Assembly (NCBI RefSeq): GCF_000224145.3
Contig: NC_020166.2
Location: 4,292,148-4,356,147 of the forward strand
Length of the DNA stretch: 64,000 bases
Direction: 5' to 3'
Source: Ciona intestinalis
Taxonomy: Eukaryota > Chordata > Ascidiacea > Phlebobranchia > Cionidae
In this document: positions 14,701 through 28,100 of the stretch, in pieces
Position numbering within the stretch: position 1 is the first letter of the stretch
Layout of the letters: each line of letters starts with the position of its first letter
Notes under the pieces: generated by a model
Told to the model about the DNA's origin: nothing
The model's database searches: none
Seen by the model: only the letters and a program-made list of their open reading frames with translations
Program-made: the position numbers and the translations under genes

Positions 14701-16237
14701 CAAATGGAATTAGAGTAAAATCGAACTACGTAGGAATACATGTCGAATTTGCATTTAAAGCTTTCCGTTGGGTTGACATGCCACTGAATCGTCAGCGAAT
14801 TTTCGTCCATTGTTTCATGAGCGTGTGTGACCCAGATATTGAAGGGAATTGCAATGTTACAGTGAGCTTTATACTCATACACTAAATTGCAATGTTATAG
14901 TGAACTTTATACTCAATTCTAATATAGGATTGTTTTCTGTAATCGGTCCGACGGTAAATATATTCACGCGGGTATATATAGTAGGGTAAGGGAAGATGGG
15001 ACAACTTTTTACTCTAGTTTCTCGTCCTACTTGGTAATAAACCATGAACAATCAAAGAAATATAGAACCATATCTTTACGACTCCGATGGGTCGTTGTTA
15101 ATTGTCCAAAACATGATCATGATTTTTAAATATTATGTTCTAATGGTTTCCTATCTGTCTTCCCCATCTTACTATATATCCAGAAAGAAATCATCATGAC
15201 TTTCATTTGCCATGTTAGTAGATTAAATTATATTATTTACACCAACACACTGGTATTTAGTGATTAAAAAAAACATTTTTTAAATATTAAAAAAAATAAA
15301 GTCTATTAACTTATTGCAGAAGAATATGGGCCTATACTATATATTCTACACACATTAACGAAAAACAAAATTTGTAACTGTCACTGTATTTTTTAAATTT
15401 AAAAATAACAGCTTGCATATTACCAAAAATGTAGTCGTTCAAAATTACCAGTAAACACGCAGTTAATTAAACTGCTTTCTATATTCAGGGTTGCGCTACA
15501 AGCGGGCGGCGTCGTCGTTCTACTGAAATGGAGAAAAGTACTTCGAAAGTGATTACGATGGGTCCCATTAACGTGGAAACATATTCAATACAAAAAGCAG
15601 CCTTGAAAAAATCTTCCGATTCGGGGATTACTGCTGATGATCTTAAAATAAACGGATTGGTTAAGGAGCCAAAGATCGAAAGATTTGATTCCTCACAGCT
15701 GATCAAAGCGTATTGTGAAAAGGTATAAGTCTAATAAATTGGTAAGCAAGCCTGGTGTGTTATCGATATGTGTATCCAGATGGAGTGCGAGTACAAATGT
15801 CAGATGAACAGAGCTGGACAGCTTATGTGCATATGCCCTAATAATTTTTACGTTGACAATGATGGAAAAGCGTGCGTCCGTTCTAAATATTGTAAGTATA
15901 TCTACTGACGGTTTTAAAGGCATCATATTTTCTATAGTGTTATATATTTCAACTTGTAAATGACTGGTGGTTTGTATTTAGTTTAATTATGCAATATATA
16001 ATATATTTATTTTCAATTAGACAAAAGTTATGCTGCCTTAAACCTTTCAAATTATCTATAACTCGAATTTAGTTCAAATTGTAATTTGTTTGTTTTTTAG
16101 TTTCATACAGATTCCCCAACCTTGCTCGACATGGAGAATTTCTGCAATCGTATTCTCATTCAAATATTTTAGTCTTGGCATTCGCGGTTTGCTTCATTGT
16201 TCTGCTGCTGAAATTTATCAACAGAAATTATATTTAA
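11779..16237 (+). CDS. ZP-domain transmembrane glycoprotein with furin site and EGF-like module
   Basis: Ten exons: 11779-11842, 11903-11975, 12035-12206, 13403-13560, 13896-14076, 14535-14605, 14672-14861, 15489-15722, 15780-15891, 16101-16237. All are in phase and give 463 residues. A signal peptide (MNWLLFSLITVLFYAVQG) is followed by a complete ZP module, about 33-306. The C-terminal half is classic: CWATP, a DNCPRTDP stretch, an FKAF block, then VHCFMSVCD. SGRRRRS (about 308-314) is a consensus furin site. After it come 60 Ser/Lys-rich residues, a six-cysteine EGF-like unit (about 379-415; CEYKC, CICPN) and a membrane span (NILVLAFAVCFIVLLLKFI) with a tail of about five residues. ZP proteins polymerise into coats such as the vitelline coat after furin cleavage. 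An EGF module between the cleavage site and the membrane is uncommon. Name unknown. Confidence 0.85.
12824..12988 (-). mobile_element. Family 1 MITE, right end missing
   Basis: Starts TATATAGTGGGGCGGGAG and follows the reverse-orientation interior as far as CACGATCAGGATATTTGGATATTA. It then lacks the last 40 bases or so, including the terminal repeat, because the next copy begins there. Lies in an intron of the ZP gene. Confidence 0.75.
12989..13338 (+). mobile_element. Family 1 MITE interrupted by a second element
   Basis: Both ends are intact (TAGTAGGGTGGGGGAAAGAT; TGTCCC...CTACTATA). The normal interior is broken after AAACAATTAA by 140 bp of foreign sequence (13065-13204) and resumes with AAGAACGGTCTATGAGAGTC. 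Confidence 0.8.
13065..13204. mobile_element. 140 bp TTAA-flanked palindromic MITE nested in a family 1 MITE
   Basis: TTAA lies on both sides (13061-13064 and 13205-13208). Ends are inverted: AGGTGGCTGTACACAATATCCGG and CCGGATACTGTGTACCAGCCACC (one small indel). GAATTCG occurs near both ends. Removing the insert and one TTAA restores the usual family 1 interior. TTAA duplication is the hallmark of piggyBac-type transposition. Confidence 0.8.
14139..14336 (-). mobile_element. Family 1 MITE
   Basis: TATATAGTGGGGTGGGAAAAGG at the left, TGCCATCTTCCCCCATCATG at the right. The interior has CCCATTTGGTAGTAAAC and CACGATCAGGATGTTGGGAT. Intronic in the ZP gene. Immediately right, 14348-14522 begins with a related but degenerate TATATAGTAAGGTGGCTGGG end. 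Confidence 0.8.
14975..15177 (-). mobile_element. Family 1 MITE
   Basis: TATATATAGTAGGGTAAGGG to CTTCCCCATCTTACTATATA. The interior is in reverse orientation with more substitutions than most copies. Intronic in the ZP gene. Confidence 0.75.
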
Positions 16238-19154
16238 TAGTAGAGTTATCGTTTTCAGCTTTAGCCATCCACATATCGTAATTACATCTAAATTTTATCT
16301 TCGTGAGAAATGTTAAACTCAAAAAAATTGTTTAGTAATACCAGCTGTATCAAAAGTACATAAATATACAAATATAATCGGAAACCGAGTTTTATCTTAT
16401 GCTTTAATTGAGAGTATGTTTTTCTCGAGTAACTTTTACTTACACAGTTACAAAACACACACACATATATATATACAGTAGGGGGGGGGGGAGTTGGGAC
16501 ACATTTTACCTCTATGTTTTCGTCCAACGTGGTAGTAAACAAGGAACATTCAAAGAATTATAAAACTATATGCTCAAGACTCCCATAGACTGTTGTTAAC
16601 TGTTTAAAACACGATCAGGATATTCGGATATTATGCGCCGAAGGTGTCCCATCTTTCCCCATCCTACTATATACAGTATATGTTTTTGACAGTATATGTA
16701 AGTTTTCTTTTGTTAGTTTTTTTTGTTATACGAGTATGCAATAAGGATGACAAAAATTTCAATGAGGTGTTTCAAAATATGATTTGACGCCGCGATTTAT
16801 CTTTAAACAAAATGAAACATTCCATTTTGGCCCAATTTTCTTTGGCGGTATATGTGTACATGGGTAAGACACTTAACGGGANNNNNNNNNNNNNNNNNNN
16901 NNNNNNNNNNNNNNNNNNNNNNNNNNNNNNNAGGAGAGGAGAAGCGAGAAATTGAACGATTTAAGGAAGCATTACAACAATTTTTGTTTTCATAATGTCA
17001 GGCAGTGGATGTTGAGAATTCCGCTTTACTACCAATTGTTTAAATTTCCTCTTAAAATACCACCCAAGGTGAAGGTAGAAAATGCAGCACACAAATGTAA
17101 GTTTTCGCACTTTACTTATTGTTCAAAAACTCGCTTGACATTTTGTAAAATTCATCTTATTTTAAGCATTAGCACGCATTAACGGATACATGTATACGTT
17201 GTGTCAAAACAAATTAACCATTGGTTAATCCATTATGCTCGGTGATGGGACAACAATAGGGACCATGCATCACTTCCTATTTTGTCATTTCCCACATCCT
17301 GGCTTTGTTACCTTTTCTCAAACAACAACATAGCGAAAATCCGACATGAAACTACAGAATACAACACACAAACGCACACATTGATTATAATTCTATACAA
17401 GTAAAACTGGTGAAACACTTTGATTTTGAACCACAATATTTTGTTAAATACTGTTATGGTGCAACACAGCTCAAAAAATAAAAACATATAGTCGGTGCAG
17501 CTATACGAGTACAGAGAACACAGCGGAACAGAATATTTGGTGAATAATACATAAATTGTAGTATGCCCATCTTGCTCATATCAAGTATTTGCCAACATAA
17601 GCAGTACGGTTATTTATGTGTATCGATTACTCCATTAGATTGGTTACAGTCTGTCTTTGGGCCTTTTAGTAAGGTATTTTATTTACGACACCATAGACTA
17701 GAATATTTGACACTTGATTTCCAGAACGCAAGGTCTCTTCTTGAGTAGAATATAGCTGTCGCGTGCAAAAACAATATACAAACAGTCTCAGTGAAGCGTG
17801 ACCATGGCTGGTTCGACGCAAACAGCACATAAGTTCACTCAAACGTTGGAATTTTTGAATAGCGTTCGTGCGCCAACGATTCATAGGTTATGAGGAAGCA
17901 GTCACAATATATTAAACGTGGTTGATATCAGCACATTTGTAGAAATGTCTGGCTATAGAAAAACAATTACCTCACACCAAAATTAGTCGGGCATTCAGTA
18001 TTTACTTTAAACAGCGTTTCTTTTTACGCATTGAATCGTCCCGGATGACTGGCGGTTTATGCGTTCCACTGGTTCATAACAAACACTGCTCAACAGAGCA
18101 TTTCATTTAGCGTTTTCACGGTGGGCATGATCAAGCTCGCAACAATAGTTATGCTTAGTTGATTTAAAACCATGTTTCTTCTGTGAAATAAGACAGTTTG
18201 GCAGTTTTTTTTTTGGTGACGTAGAAAAGAATTCTAATTGTTGATAAGAAAAGGAAGTTAGGAGAATTCCGGTTGAGTAAAGATTTTACAATGTTGTATC
18301 AATCAGCAAAAATCTTACAACATCGTTCGTTCGTTACAATGACCCAGAACAGTTTCAACTTTGTGTTTTTCCCTTGATCAAGTTAATCATTAACGGTTGC
18401 TCGTACCTCTTGCTTATGTTTCATTAAGGTTTGTGACATAAAGCCTAGTGCGTCGGGTAGGTCCATTAGAATTGTTCGCGTAGGCAAGTTTCAATACGAC
18501 TGTTTCCACTTTCCTATTGTTTCAGTTGAAACTTAATATAGATCAGCATTCAGTAAGATAAAGTTAATAATAGTCTTGAGTTACCGAACGTCTGTGCTGT
18601 GTCACAACCTACAAAAGATTCGTTTTCGTTCCACAAAGAGAGAAATAGAGAAGTGAATTACAGCGTCACCTTTGTGTTTAGTTTCCGTGTTACGTAGTAT
18701 AAAGGACGCCATGCTATTTGACATAACATTCCTAATTTCTAGAGCGTAACTTTTTCTTTAACAAAAGGAAGTCAAGGCCAGACAATAGACCCTCACAGCG
18801 TCACAGGGTTCAAAATCCATGACCCGTGTAAAGTAAGTTTGACGGTTGCCTCGGGTATGTGATTGGCAAGAAGATCCGTTAGAAATGTAGTAGACTGTTG
18901 TGTGTCTTCTTTTTCCCCATTTTTCTGGTGCAGCAACCATTACCAGTGACGGTTTTACACATAAACCCACAAAATAACAAACGACTCGGCGCCTGAGGCG
19001 ACCAAATGTATGCAGTATAATGCTAAAATGAGCAAATTTCTTAACGATGGCTCGTCTTTTTGAAACAGGTTTCTTCAGGTTTAATGTCGATTATTAGGCA
19101 CTAATATGTTAACAGAGCCGTTACTGTTTTATATACGAAGTAGACGATTTCAAA
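16238..19154. other. Intergenic stretch with an assembly gap
   Basis: Contains the MITE at 16472-16676, a SINE-like start (GGTAAGACACTTAACGGG, 16863-16881) cut off by the gap 16882-16931, and otherwise AT-rich DNA without recognisable coding. The 3' part should hold the promoter of the long plus-strand gene starting at 19155. Confidence 0.55.
16472..16676 (-). mobile_element. Family 1 MITE just downstream of the ZP gene
   Basis: Left end TATACAGTAGGG expanded to a G run, right end GGTGTCCCATCTTTCCCC then CATCCTACTATATA. Preceded by a short CA/TA simple repeat. Confidence 0.8.
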
Positions 19155-22100
19155 ATGTCTCGGAAAGTTGAATGCTCGTTTGTTGATTACAAAGCATTGC
19201 AACTGCCTTGCTATAAAAATGACGAAGTCTGGATGTGCCCAACTGTATTTTTGCGACAGGTATGTAACATGCTAGCGGTAAACATATTGACGTGTTCAGA
19301 TTAATCGTGTTTATTAAAAATGTTGACTGGCATAACTTATTAACTGCTGATACGACACCGTACAAGGAAAGCGAGGTTTGTTACCAATCATCTTATTGCC
19401 CGGATAGGTTTTCCTCGGTAGCTATTTAGTAGGCACGTATATGTCTCCATGAACCACCCATTTTCAAACCGTTTTAGGTATGTCGGGGCTGATATAGATC
19501 CTTTTCGCGTACACATGAACTTTAAAATAAAAGTCAAATTTAGCATCACATAATTCCCGAATAATAAAGTTTACCGCGCCAAGAACCTTTTGCAACTCAG
19601 TCATTGGTTACTTTTGTATTAGCTTACCATACAGCAAAAGTAGGATAATAACTTTACCCAATTGTTATCAAAAGAAAATAAACACAAAATATTGTTTCGC
19701 TGATGGGCGAGCATAGAACTTGGGATATATATTGCGTTGCCACACGCTTAAATAGCTGGGTCACCATTTCCAGTCATAAGATCTGTCGAAACAGCGGTTA
19801 TACTGTCTGGGATTTTGGGAGGATGCGTGTTTGTGAGATAAAGGAATCCACATTCCACACAACAAATGACGCCTGTATCAAACTACAAGAGATCCTAGCT
19901 CTAATGAGTGAGCACGTATTAAAATAGTTAGCCCAGTATTAATTAACTCTTTACAACGGCCGACTAAGATCGATCAAAAACGATCTAGAAATACCCAACA
20001 AAGCGGCTTTCAGTAGCCATTTGTGATTGTGGAGCAGTAGGTAGAATGCATTTATAATTGTATTGTAATTTCTAAACACTTATGATGTACGCGGATTAAG
20101 TATTCGGTAAAGATTGTGTGGAAATAACGCTTTGTAGAACTCATGCACCATGTATTAAATTGTAAACTTACACTACTAACTTAGCAATTGTAAGTAAAGG
20201 TTTAAAAAACTAGGCTTAGTTAAAAAATTTTCAAAGGACACAATCATTTAATTAAGGTATAAAGTACGTTTTAATTTTTTGATTAAACAGTAAAGTAATT
20301 GTTAATTACTTTCCAATCATGCGGACTTAAATCAGATTTTTTAAATATGTGTAAAAAAATCGCCCAAATAATAACAAGAACAACTGTTCGACGAAAAAGG
20401 ATTCACATGACCACTTACGTGCGGAACTACCATTAAGAGAGGCGCATTACAAGCAATTCTCTTATCCCATATTATTATAAATTGAAACATTCTGTATAGT
20501 TAAACATCACATGATAAATATAAAAGAAGCGGGAAAACCGCTGTGTTGGCTACTTTTAATTTGTTTTTCGAACTTAGTCGACCGTGGTGGTCTCTTTTTT
20601 ATCATAATCTTTTTCACATTTTTAATTTTTAAATCTCCTTTTTTGTTGTAATATCTTGACTTACTACTTTGCCGCGGCGCCGGACGTATCACAAACTTCA
20701 GCTAGGTTAGGAAGTAAGTATAACCAGACGAATTCTACACTTTATATATCAACCTTTCGGTGTGATTATTATTGGGGTTTTAGCTTTCTATTGGTTATGC
20801 ACTCTTGTTGTTGGGCACAAACCTCGTTTTAAAAAATGTCCGACGACCTGATGTTTTCTAACAAGAGAGTACAGCTGTAATGAAAGAACACCAAAACTAC
20901 TATGTTATTTTAACAGTGTTAATACATAAATACGTAAGTTACAGGGAAGGAAACATATGTTGCAAGTTTTGCCATTTTGCATTATCGGCTGAAAGCCCTA
21001 TAGGGTGATATTCAACTTTTACCATATCATGCCTAACATTTTGATTGGCAGTTCGATGCACACAACTAATTTGGTGATTATTATTAAAAAAACAAATTAC
21101 ATTTACTTGTTATATGGTTGCTCACTGACTTATACTTGCTGACGCACTGACATAAGATATTGTTTAGATTCTGTTTCCGAATCAAGTGCTCAAAAAATTG
21201 GAAGATGCTGTTACGAAGATCTTGAAAAGTTCAAAAAATATGACAAAAAATGAAGTTAAATCATTACGAGAATGGCTTGAGTATGATTGCCAACAAAATA
21301 CTTTATCGAAGATACGGATAGCAAGCCTCGATGTATCTTCTTTAAGTTTTTCAACAACAGAAATGAAGGTAAGATATAAAATAAATAACTTTCCAGAATT
21401 TAACTTACTTTGGCATGAATTATAGTTCAAAGCATGGTAATACAATCTTCAAACTATGTTCCACCATAATGATATAAATTGAGTAACGATGAACTTAGAC
21501 TGAATTTAAATAACGAATAAAACTTGTATATCAAAACTAAACTGATAGTGATGCAAATATTTTTTTGGTTTGCTCCAACTATAAAACACTAGATTAACGT
21601 CTCTGACCAATTTTTCATGATTGACCTTACGTTGTTGTTTTTTTTCGCTTTAATTCCAGTTCTCTGTTTTAGGAAAAATACAAAACTATAGTGGACGAAA
21701 TCTCAAGGCATTCTGCGTTAAATAACGTTGAAGCGAAGCGGGAGACGACATTTCAAACCAATAGTAACGTCTCAGGGAAGTCCGACGTTCAAATCAGTTG
21801 CGTTGAGACAAAGGTCGTAACAGAACACAATAACAAACATGATTCAACAGGAGAAGACAATCTAAAGACGGGATTAAATATAGAACGCGAAGCAGCTACG
21901 CCGCAAAAAGACTTCATTTCAGTGATCGATGAAACAAACTTAATGGAAGAAGGTCAAAGGTTTTGTTTGCAAGCAAAAGATACAAAAGTATCGCGTATAG
22001 AAAGTAATCCGAAACCTTGTAAACCAGCCCCAAACAAAACACTTGGCGAAGAATTTGTGAATGGATATCAGTTAAACCAAGCAGACGAGCCGACCCCACA

Positions 22101-25100
22101 GAAAACGTTTCCTCCTAATACATGTTCAAATATCAGCAACACATCATCTTGTTTTTCTCATGTGCTGCAGGAATTTGAAAGTGAACGAAAAACCTTAAAT
22201 GTTAAATGCAATCCAATCAAAGCGTCTCGGAATAAATCTCCAAGCTCACCTGTTGTTATATCAAGAAAAATGAAGACTACGTACAATAAACATTCCTCCG
22301 AAAACAATAAAATTGTGGCATCCCCAGTTTTTCCGAATAGAACTTTAACAAGTAGAAGTTCCAAAACGAAATATTCAAGTTGGTCCAACAGACACCACTG
22401 GTCCAGAAGTAATAACTGGAAGTTACGTTCAGTTTTAAATGAAAGCTGTACATCCCAACGAGTTGAAGAAAAACTTGACAAAGTTAAATCAGTTCACAAA
22501 TATGCAAAACCTCATGCTTCCAAATTCGAAAGCAATACATCTAAAGAAGCCACTTCATTAAACATTACCGCTGTTACTCATGACGAATATGCAAAAACTG
22601 TAAGATATGTGTGTCGAGTTCGAGCATCAAACATTGTTAAGTCGTTTTCTAATAATGAAAAAATACAAGCCGAGTCCAGCGCATCGGGTGACGAAAACAA
22701 TTTAAAATCCAAAGAAAGTGATCTTCGCGAATTTATTTCAAGTATAAAACCCAAGAACCAGGACCGCACCAACACGACTGTGAATCATTTTACTGACATG
22801 GTAGTATTGGACGAAGACTGGAACGAATCTGCAGATGATTCCAATTCCCTTCCTACTTCTGATAACGATATTGATAAACAAGTAGGACATACACGTATAA
22901 ATTCTAAACGAAGTAAACTATGGCCATTTTCATTTGACTACCAAGTGCTAAATGACAACCCATTTTCAAACTTCTCTTTTGACAACTTGTTAAACAAAAG
23001 TTCAGCTTTTGAGAAAGATAAAATCCCAAGTCCAAACGTCCCCTCAAATTCTTCACAAGAGTCCATAAACATTCCATTAGTAAATATCCCTGAAAACTCG
23101 ACCTCTTCTGCTCCTGGTATCACTGATACACACACACCAAAATCAAGTTCGATTAAAGCCTGGAAGAAAATTATGCTAGAAAAGGCCAAAGAAAATGAAA
23201 TTAAAGGAGATACTTTTCAGCCCGGAAATGCTATTTTACAAAACGCGACAACGACTACAAACAAAGATTGTGGTTTGAAGATTGCACCGGCGGTAGTTAG
23301 CAGAAGCAATGCACATGATGAACAAGATTGTAACGAAAAATTTGCTGTACCTGCCTTGAAGCAACCCGCAATTCTGGTTGTGAAACTAAATCCCGATGGC
23401 ATGAAAACGACACACACCAAAAAAGCGCAAATCAAAATGCCAACTGTTAAAACACCGGCAGCATATCAGAAGTGCAAGTCAAATATTAGGAAACGCAACC
23501 AACATACTACCAAGCTAAAAATTTCGACGGGAACTTCTATACGCAAAAACACAGCAAGGTTGAAACAAAGATGTATTCGAAGAAAACAACCAGTAGCTTC
23601 TAAAAATAGACTGAATAGTTTAAGGCGTGCGGTAAGAAAGAACAAACCACAATACGACTTGGATGTCATACCCACTGCAGAGCAAGAGGATGAGATACAG
23701 AATAAGCAGACCGTAGAAACAAAATGCGCAGAAATTCACGAAAAAAATAAAATGGTATCAAAAACGATACAGAAGTGCACAAAGAAAACGACCCCGTTAT
23801 CAAAGAAGCGGAAACCCCTTCCTTCAATTTCAACTGATGAAGATGAATCAGAACCTAAAACATTCGGTGAAATATCTTTATCCACTTGTGGTGAGTCAGA
23901 TGATGATACCAATATAATTTCTTGTGAAACTTTATTTAAGTCTTCCGTTGAAGCGGTATCCGTAGAAAGAGTGTCAAGAGTAAACCTTTTCGATAAAAGC
24001 ATCAAGGAAACGTCTTTGGGCGAAGAGTGTTGTTATAAAGAGAATCAGACCTCTGCTGATGGTATAGGAAATTTCGACATGAATGGCGGCACTTGCAATG
24101 AGTTATTGAAGTCTACGTGTTTAAATGATGAAGTTACCGTAACGCTTCATGCTTCACCTATGTTGAATAGCCACCAAAATATAGCTAGGATGGAAGCAGA
24201 AAACGAAATATCTACCACAAATATATGCGCTTCTGATACAAAAATAAATACCGCCGAAATCGTGACAACAACCGGATTTGACCAGAAGTTTTCGGAGTGT
24301 GAAACAGAAGCAACATTGAAAAGTTTTGGTGCAACAAACACCACTGATATCACAAAGAAAGGAGAAACAGCTTACAGTTTCACTTTGTTCGGAGATTCTA
24401 TTAAGGTATTTATGATCCAGTATATTTTCTATAACTCGATTCCGGTACATGTGCCAACACACCAGAGTGTAGTATAACTGTCCAGACATAAAATTCAGTG
24501 CTATAGTACATGTGTTATCACGATTGTGCATGAACAAAAAAAAACAAATATTTAAAAGGAAACCAGTTTTCCCATGTGAGTATATGTCTATGTGCTAGTG
24601 GTCCCCGAGGATTGGTCTGTGCCCTTTCTTTAAGTACGTAGGTAGTTATAGGTTAACCTTCTCGCATCATATTATTGTTAAAAATAGCCATGAAATGACG
24701 ACTTTTTAACTTGAAGCCGATAAACTAAGTTATCCGAGGACATAACCTGTTTCCCCCCAACCCCTTTTTTAAAAAAAAATATCCCCCTGGGGGTTTAAAA
24801 ATATAGATTAAACAATTTGACTTTGGTTCCCTTTATATACTTTTACGTGATTTGAACGCATAAAGATATTCACTTACTGTGTTATATTTGCAGCTTGCGG
24901 CAGTACCCAAAGCAACAAAAACTCCTGGTGTTAATGATTTTAATAACATCGATCCACAGCCTCATTTTACATCTGCTAAAGGTCAGCGCAAAATTAGAAC
25001 ATAAAAATAAGACGCTTTTAATATGCTTAATCGAAAAATGAAGATACAATGAAGTCAATAATTTACATTTTGTTCATATATTCACAAAGATTAGGCAATC

Positions 25101-28100
25101 ATTATACCAAATCTGAAAAATAATTTCTACAGTAGTCAAAAGTTTGACACTTTTTTTAGTTTTTACGTTAAAAAAACATTTATTTTAAATTCTGCGTTGA
25201 CAAAATGCGTTTAATCCACAATACACCTTACACCTTAATTAATTGATTGCACTACATTCAATATTTTTAACTGAACATAGTCATATAGTGTGGAAAATTT
25301 CTAATGAACAATATTAATTAATGATAACAATGTTCGCGAGCCAAGTAAGGTTTTACCATAGTATACTCACTTCAGTATACTATGGTTTTACACACCAGGA
25401 ACCCAGTAACCGTAACCAGTACCCTTTGGTTTGTGTGTACAAAATGCCCTTAAGAAAAATAAAAGAAGTGTTTGCACCGCTCTGTGAGCATTGAATAATT
25501 TACCGCGTAATTAACGTTTGTTTAAATTCACGAAATCTTTTTTTTTAAATCGTACGTGCCCAGTCATTAAAGCCGAGCTTTCTTGTTTTGACGAATCGTT
25601 TGTTTCCGTTTTGTGACGTCCTGTGTTGCTCGCTTTCGCAACCGTATACTACAATGGAGAAATTGGTACACTTAATCAGGCGCATGTTGCTTAATATTTC
25701 AAAAATCAAAGACATTTTTAAGTAATCATGTAGTTATTATGTCTTTATAAACCGACAACACACTTTATTTCGCGAACATTTTGTAAATAGGTGAAATAAA
25801 AAGGAACACTTTAAACTTCTTGTTAATTTTGATTGGAAAATAAATTTATTAATAGGATTACATGTAAATAACACGAAACAGTATTGCACGCTTTGAAGAA
25901 CAAACATTCTTTCCTTTTCCCACTGCCATATTTTTAAACCCGGTGTAATCGTATGAAGTATTGGTAATGTTAGAACATAAACTGGTAAATATTGTATCCT
26001 ACAAATTCATTTAAACTTTAAAAGTGTCCACTTTCCCCATCCTACTATATTATGTTATTATTATTATTATACAAATGTTTTTTTGTGCTGTGTACTTGAG
26101 AAACCCTAACTTAATATTATCAGGAATTTAACTAGAACTGTTCATTCCGTAAAACCTTAAAAACTTATTTTAGATCAATCAGAGAATGCTAAACAGAGCT
26201 GGGCAGCGCACAACCACAACAAATCCCATTCCGAAAATCTATCGCCTAACCTTTCTGATTTAAGTGGAACAAATGCTTCAAAAGTGTGTAACACGAAAAA
26301 CTACGGTCATTTCCATCTGATCAACGAAAGCTTTCAAACCACTGCAGCTAAGTTTGGTTCAGATACTTCCAGCAATAAATCGCTTCAGGAAAAAAGAAAC
26401 GCAGAGAAAACTGTTGCTTCAGCTTGTTGCATAGAACACGAAAGTCTACAAACCAAGGATGAAGGAATCGAGTCAGACTTGGACAGCATTCAAGAAAAGG
26501 AAAATATAACTGGTATTTTAATGCTTTATTTTTTACGTCTGCATTTGTATAAAGTTAGATAAATATTTCATTACTCTTACATCACCCTATAGCCGCGTTT
26601 GCGTTGAATAATTTCACGATTTTGTATTGCACAAAAACGCGCTTAATGTGGCGAGAACATACGCTAATTTCAAAAAAATGTGATTGAATAATTATGTCGT
26701 ACATATTTATAAATGGTAGGCGACTGGCTGAGTGTTTGTACTTCATACGGAGTGGGTGGATTTAATATTTACTAATCGGATTTGTTAGTAAAAATATGTA
26801 AGTTGCCACGCATAACGTGTAACACGAGGCTGTATTCCATACTGATGCTCATTGTTGCAGATGAAAGTAATGAAGCAACGATAACATCGAACATTGATAG
26901 TAGCCTTAACAAGAAAGGTTATGTGGCACATGGTGTATACGAAACCAAAACAATGACCCTGGAAGACAAACTTTCTACAACGAATCAGTGCAGCAAAGAT
27001 TCAGGGTGTTTTTCACCATTTCAAAAGATAACTTACGACAGCGATTCGACCATCAGCACACACGAGGAATATCACGAGGAATTTTATTTTGAAAACCGCA
27101 ATGAAATGAAAAATGGTTCGCCGCCACCATTACCATTATCTTTCAGTCAGGCACAACCTACAAATAACGACAACAGGACTATTGTGGCAGATGCTCCAAG
27201 ATCTGCCCAACATGAAATAACCCACCATGGCATCTTAGAAATTGGAATGCAAGCTCCATCATATCAGCTCCTATGCGAGGAGGTGATTGCTAATACGAGG
27301 CCAATATCTTTTATAAGACGAAGAATCCCCTACATACAGATAAAGCTTCGACGAACTGATAACGGCAATAATCATCCTGACATGGTACCTCCTAATTCAA
27401 ACGTAGGCCAAGGTGGCGAAACGACCCCTGGATTTGACGTTACGCTTGTTCGAATTCGAGACGTCGCTTTTACTTTAAAGACATCACCCACTGATATTAT
27501 GGTGGACATTGTAAGTCGCGGCATAAAAAGTTACCCACCTAACACTTTCGCTCGAAATGTCTATCAGCGGATATTCGATAAACAAGCAAAAGAAATGCCG
27601 GTTATACAAGCAATGTTATGCTACACTGCTCTTTTAGCAGGAATTGTGGATCCGGCGGACAATATGATATTGTTGGACGATTACTTGAGAGTGATTCTGC
27701 CGGTGAGTTTTCCTTCGACGCTGTGTATAAAATAAATGTGACGTAAACGTTGTTTGGGATTTAGTTGTTTTTTTTTGTTTCAGCATTTTTACCTGGCGAG
27801 TTTTGGAATTGAAAAAGAACTTCTTCCTCACTTTGTAAGTGTAAAGACGTACAAGCCCATTGATTATTTGGATCCGCATGTAATTGAGGTAAGTTTGAAC
27901 GCAAATGGATATTTTGTCGATGGGAAACAAGAATAAACAACATTATGATTACAGATGTTCTGTAAAACGTTTTCATACAACGGCACGCTTGTATCCATGG
28001 ATGTGGATGTGAAAAGCGCTGCTTACAGATACTTTGATGGCACGAAGGAACGTTCAGCCATGAGAAGAAAACGCAAATCATCAGACCATCGTTTGATAAA

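Noticed and set aside
16952..17182. Plus-strand 76-codon frame just after the gap
   Set aside because: No recognisable motif, no clear acceptor or donor, and not needed by the ZP model, which already ends in a stop at 16237.
18758..18970. Minus-strand 70-codon frame
   Set aside because: No motif, no partner exon, composition like surrounding DNA.
20507..20692. Very basic minus-strand 61-codon frame
   Set aside because: Lys/Arg-rich because of A/T-rich sequence; sits in intron 1 of the large gene and has no upstream or downstream exon.
21914..24537. Several minus-strand frames of 60-127 codons
   Set aside because: Antisense shadows of the 2.7 kb exon of the large plus-strand gene.
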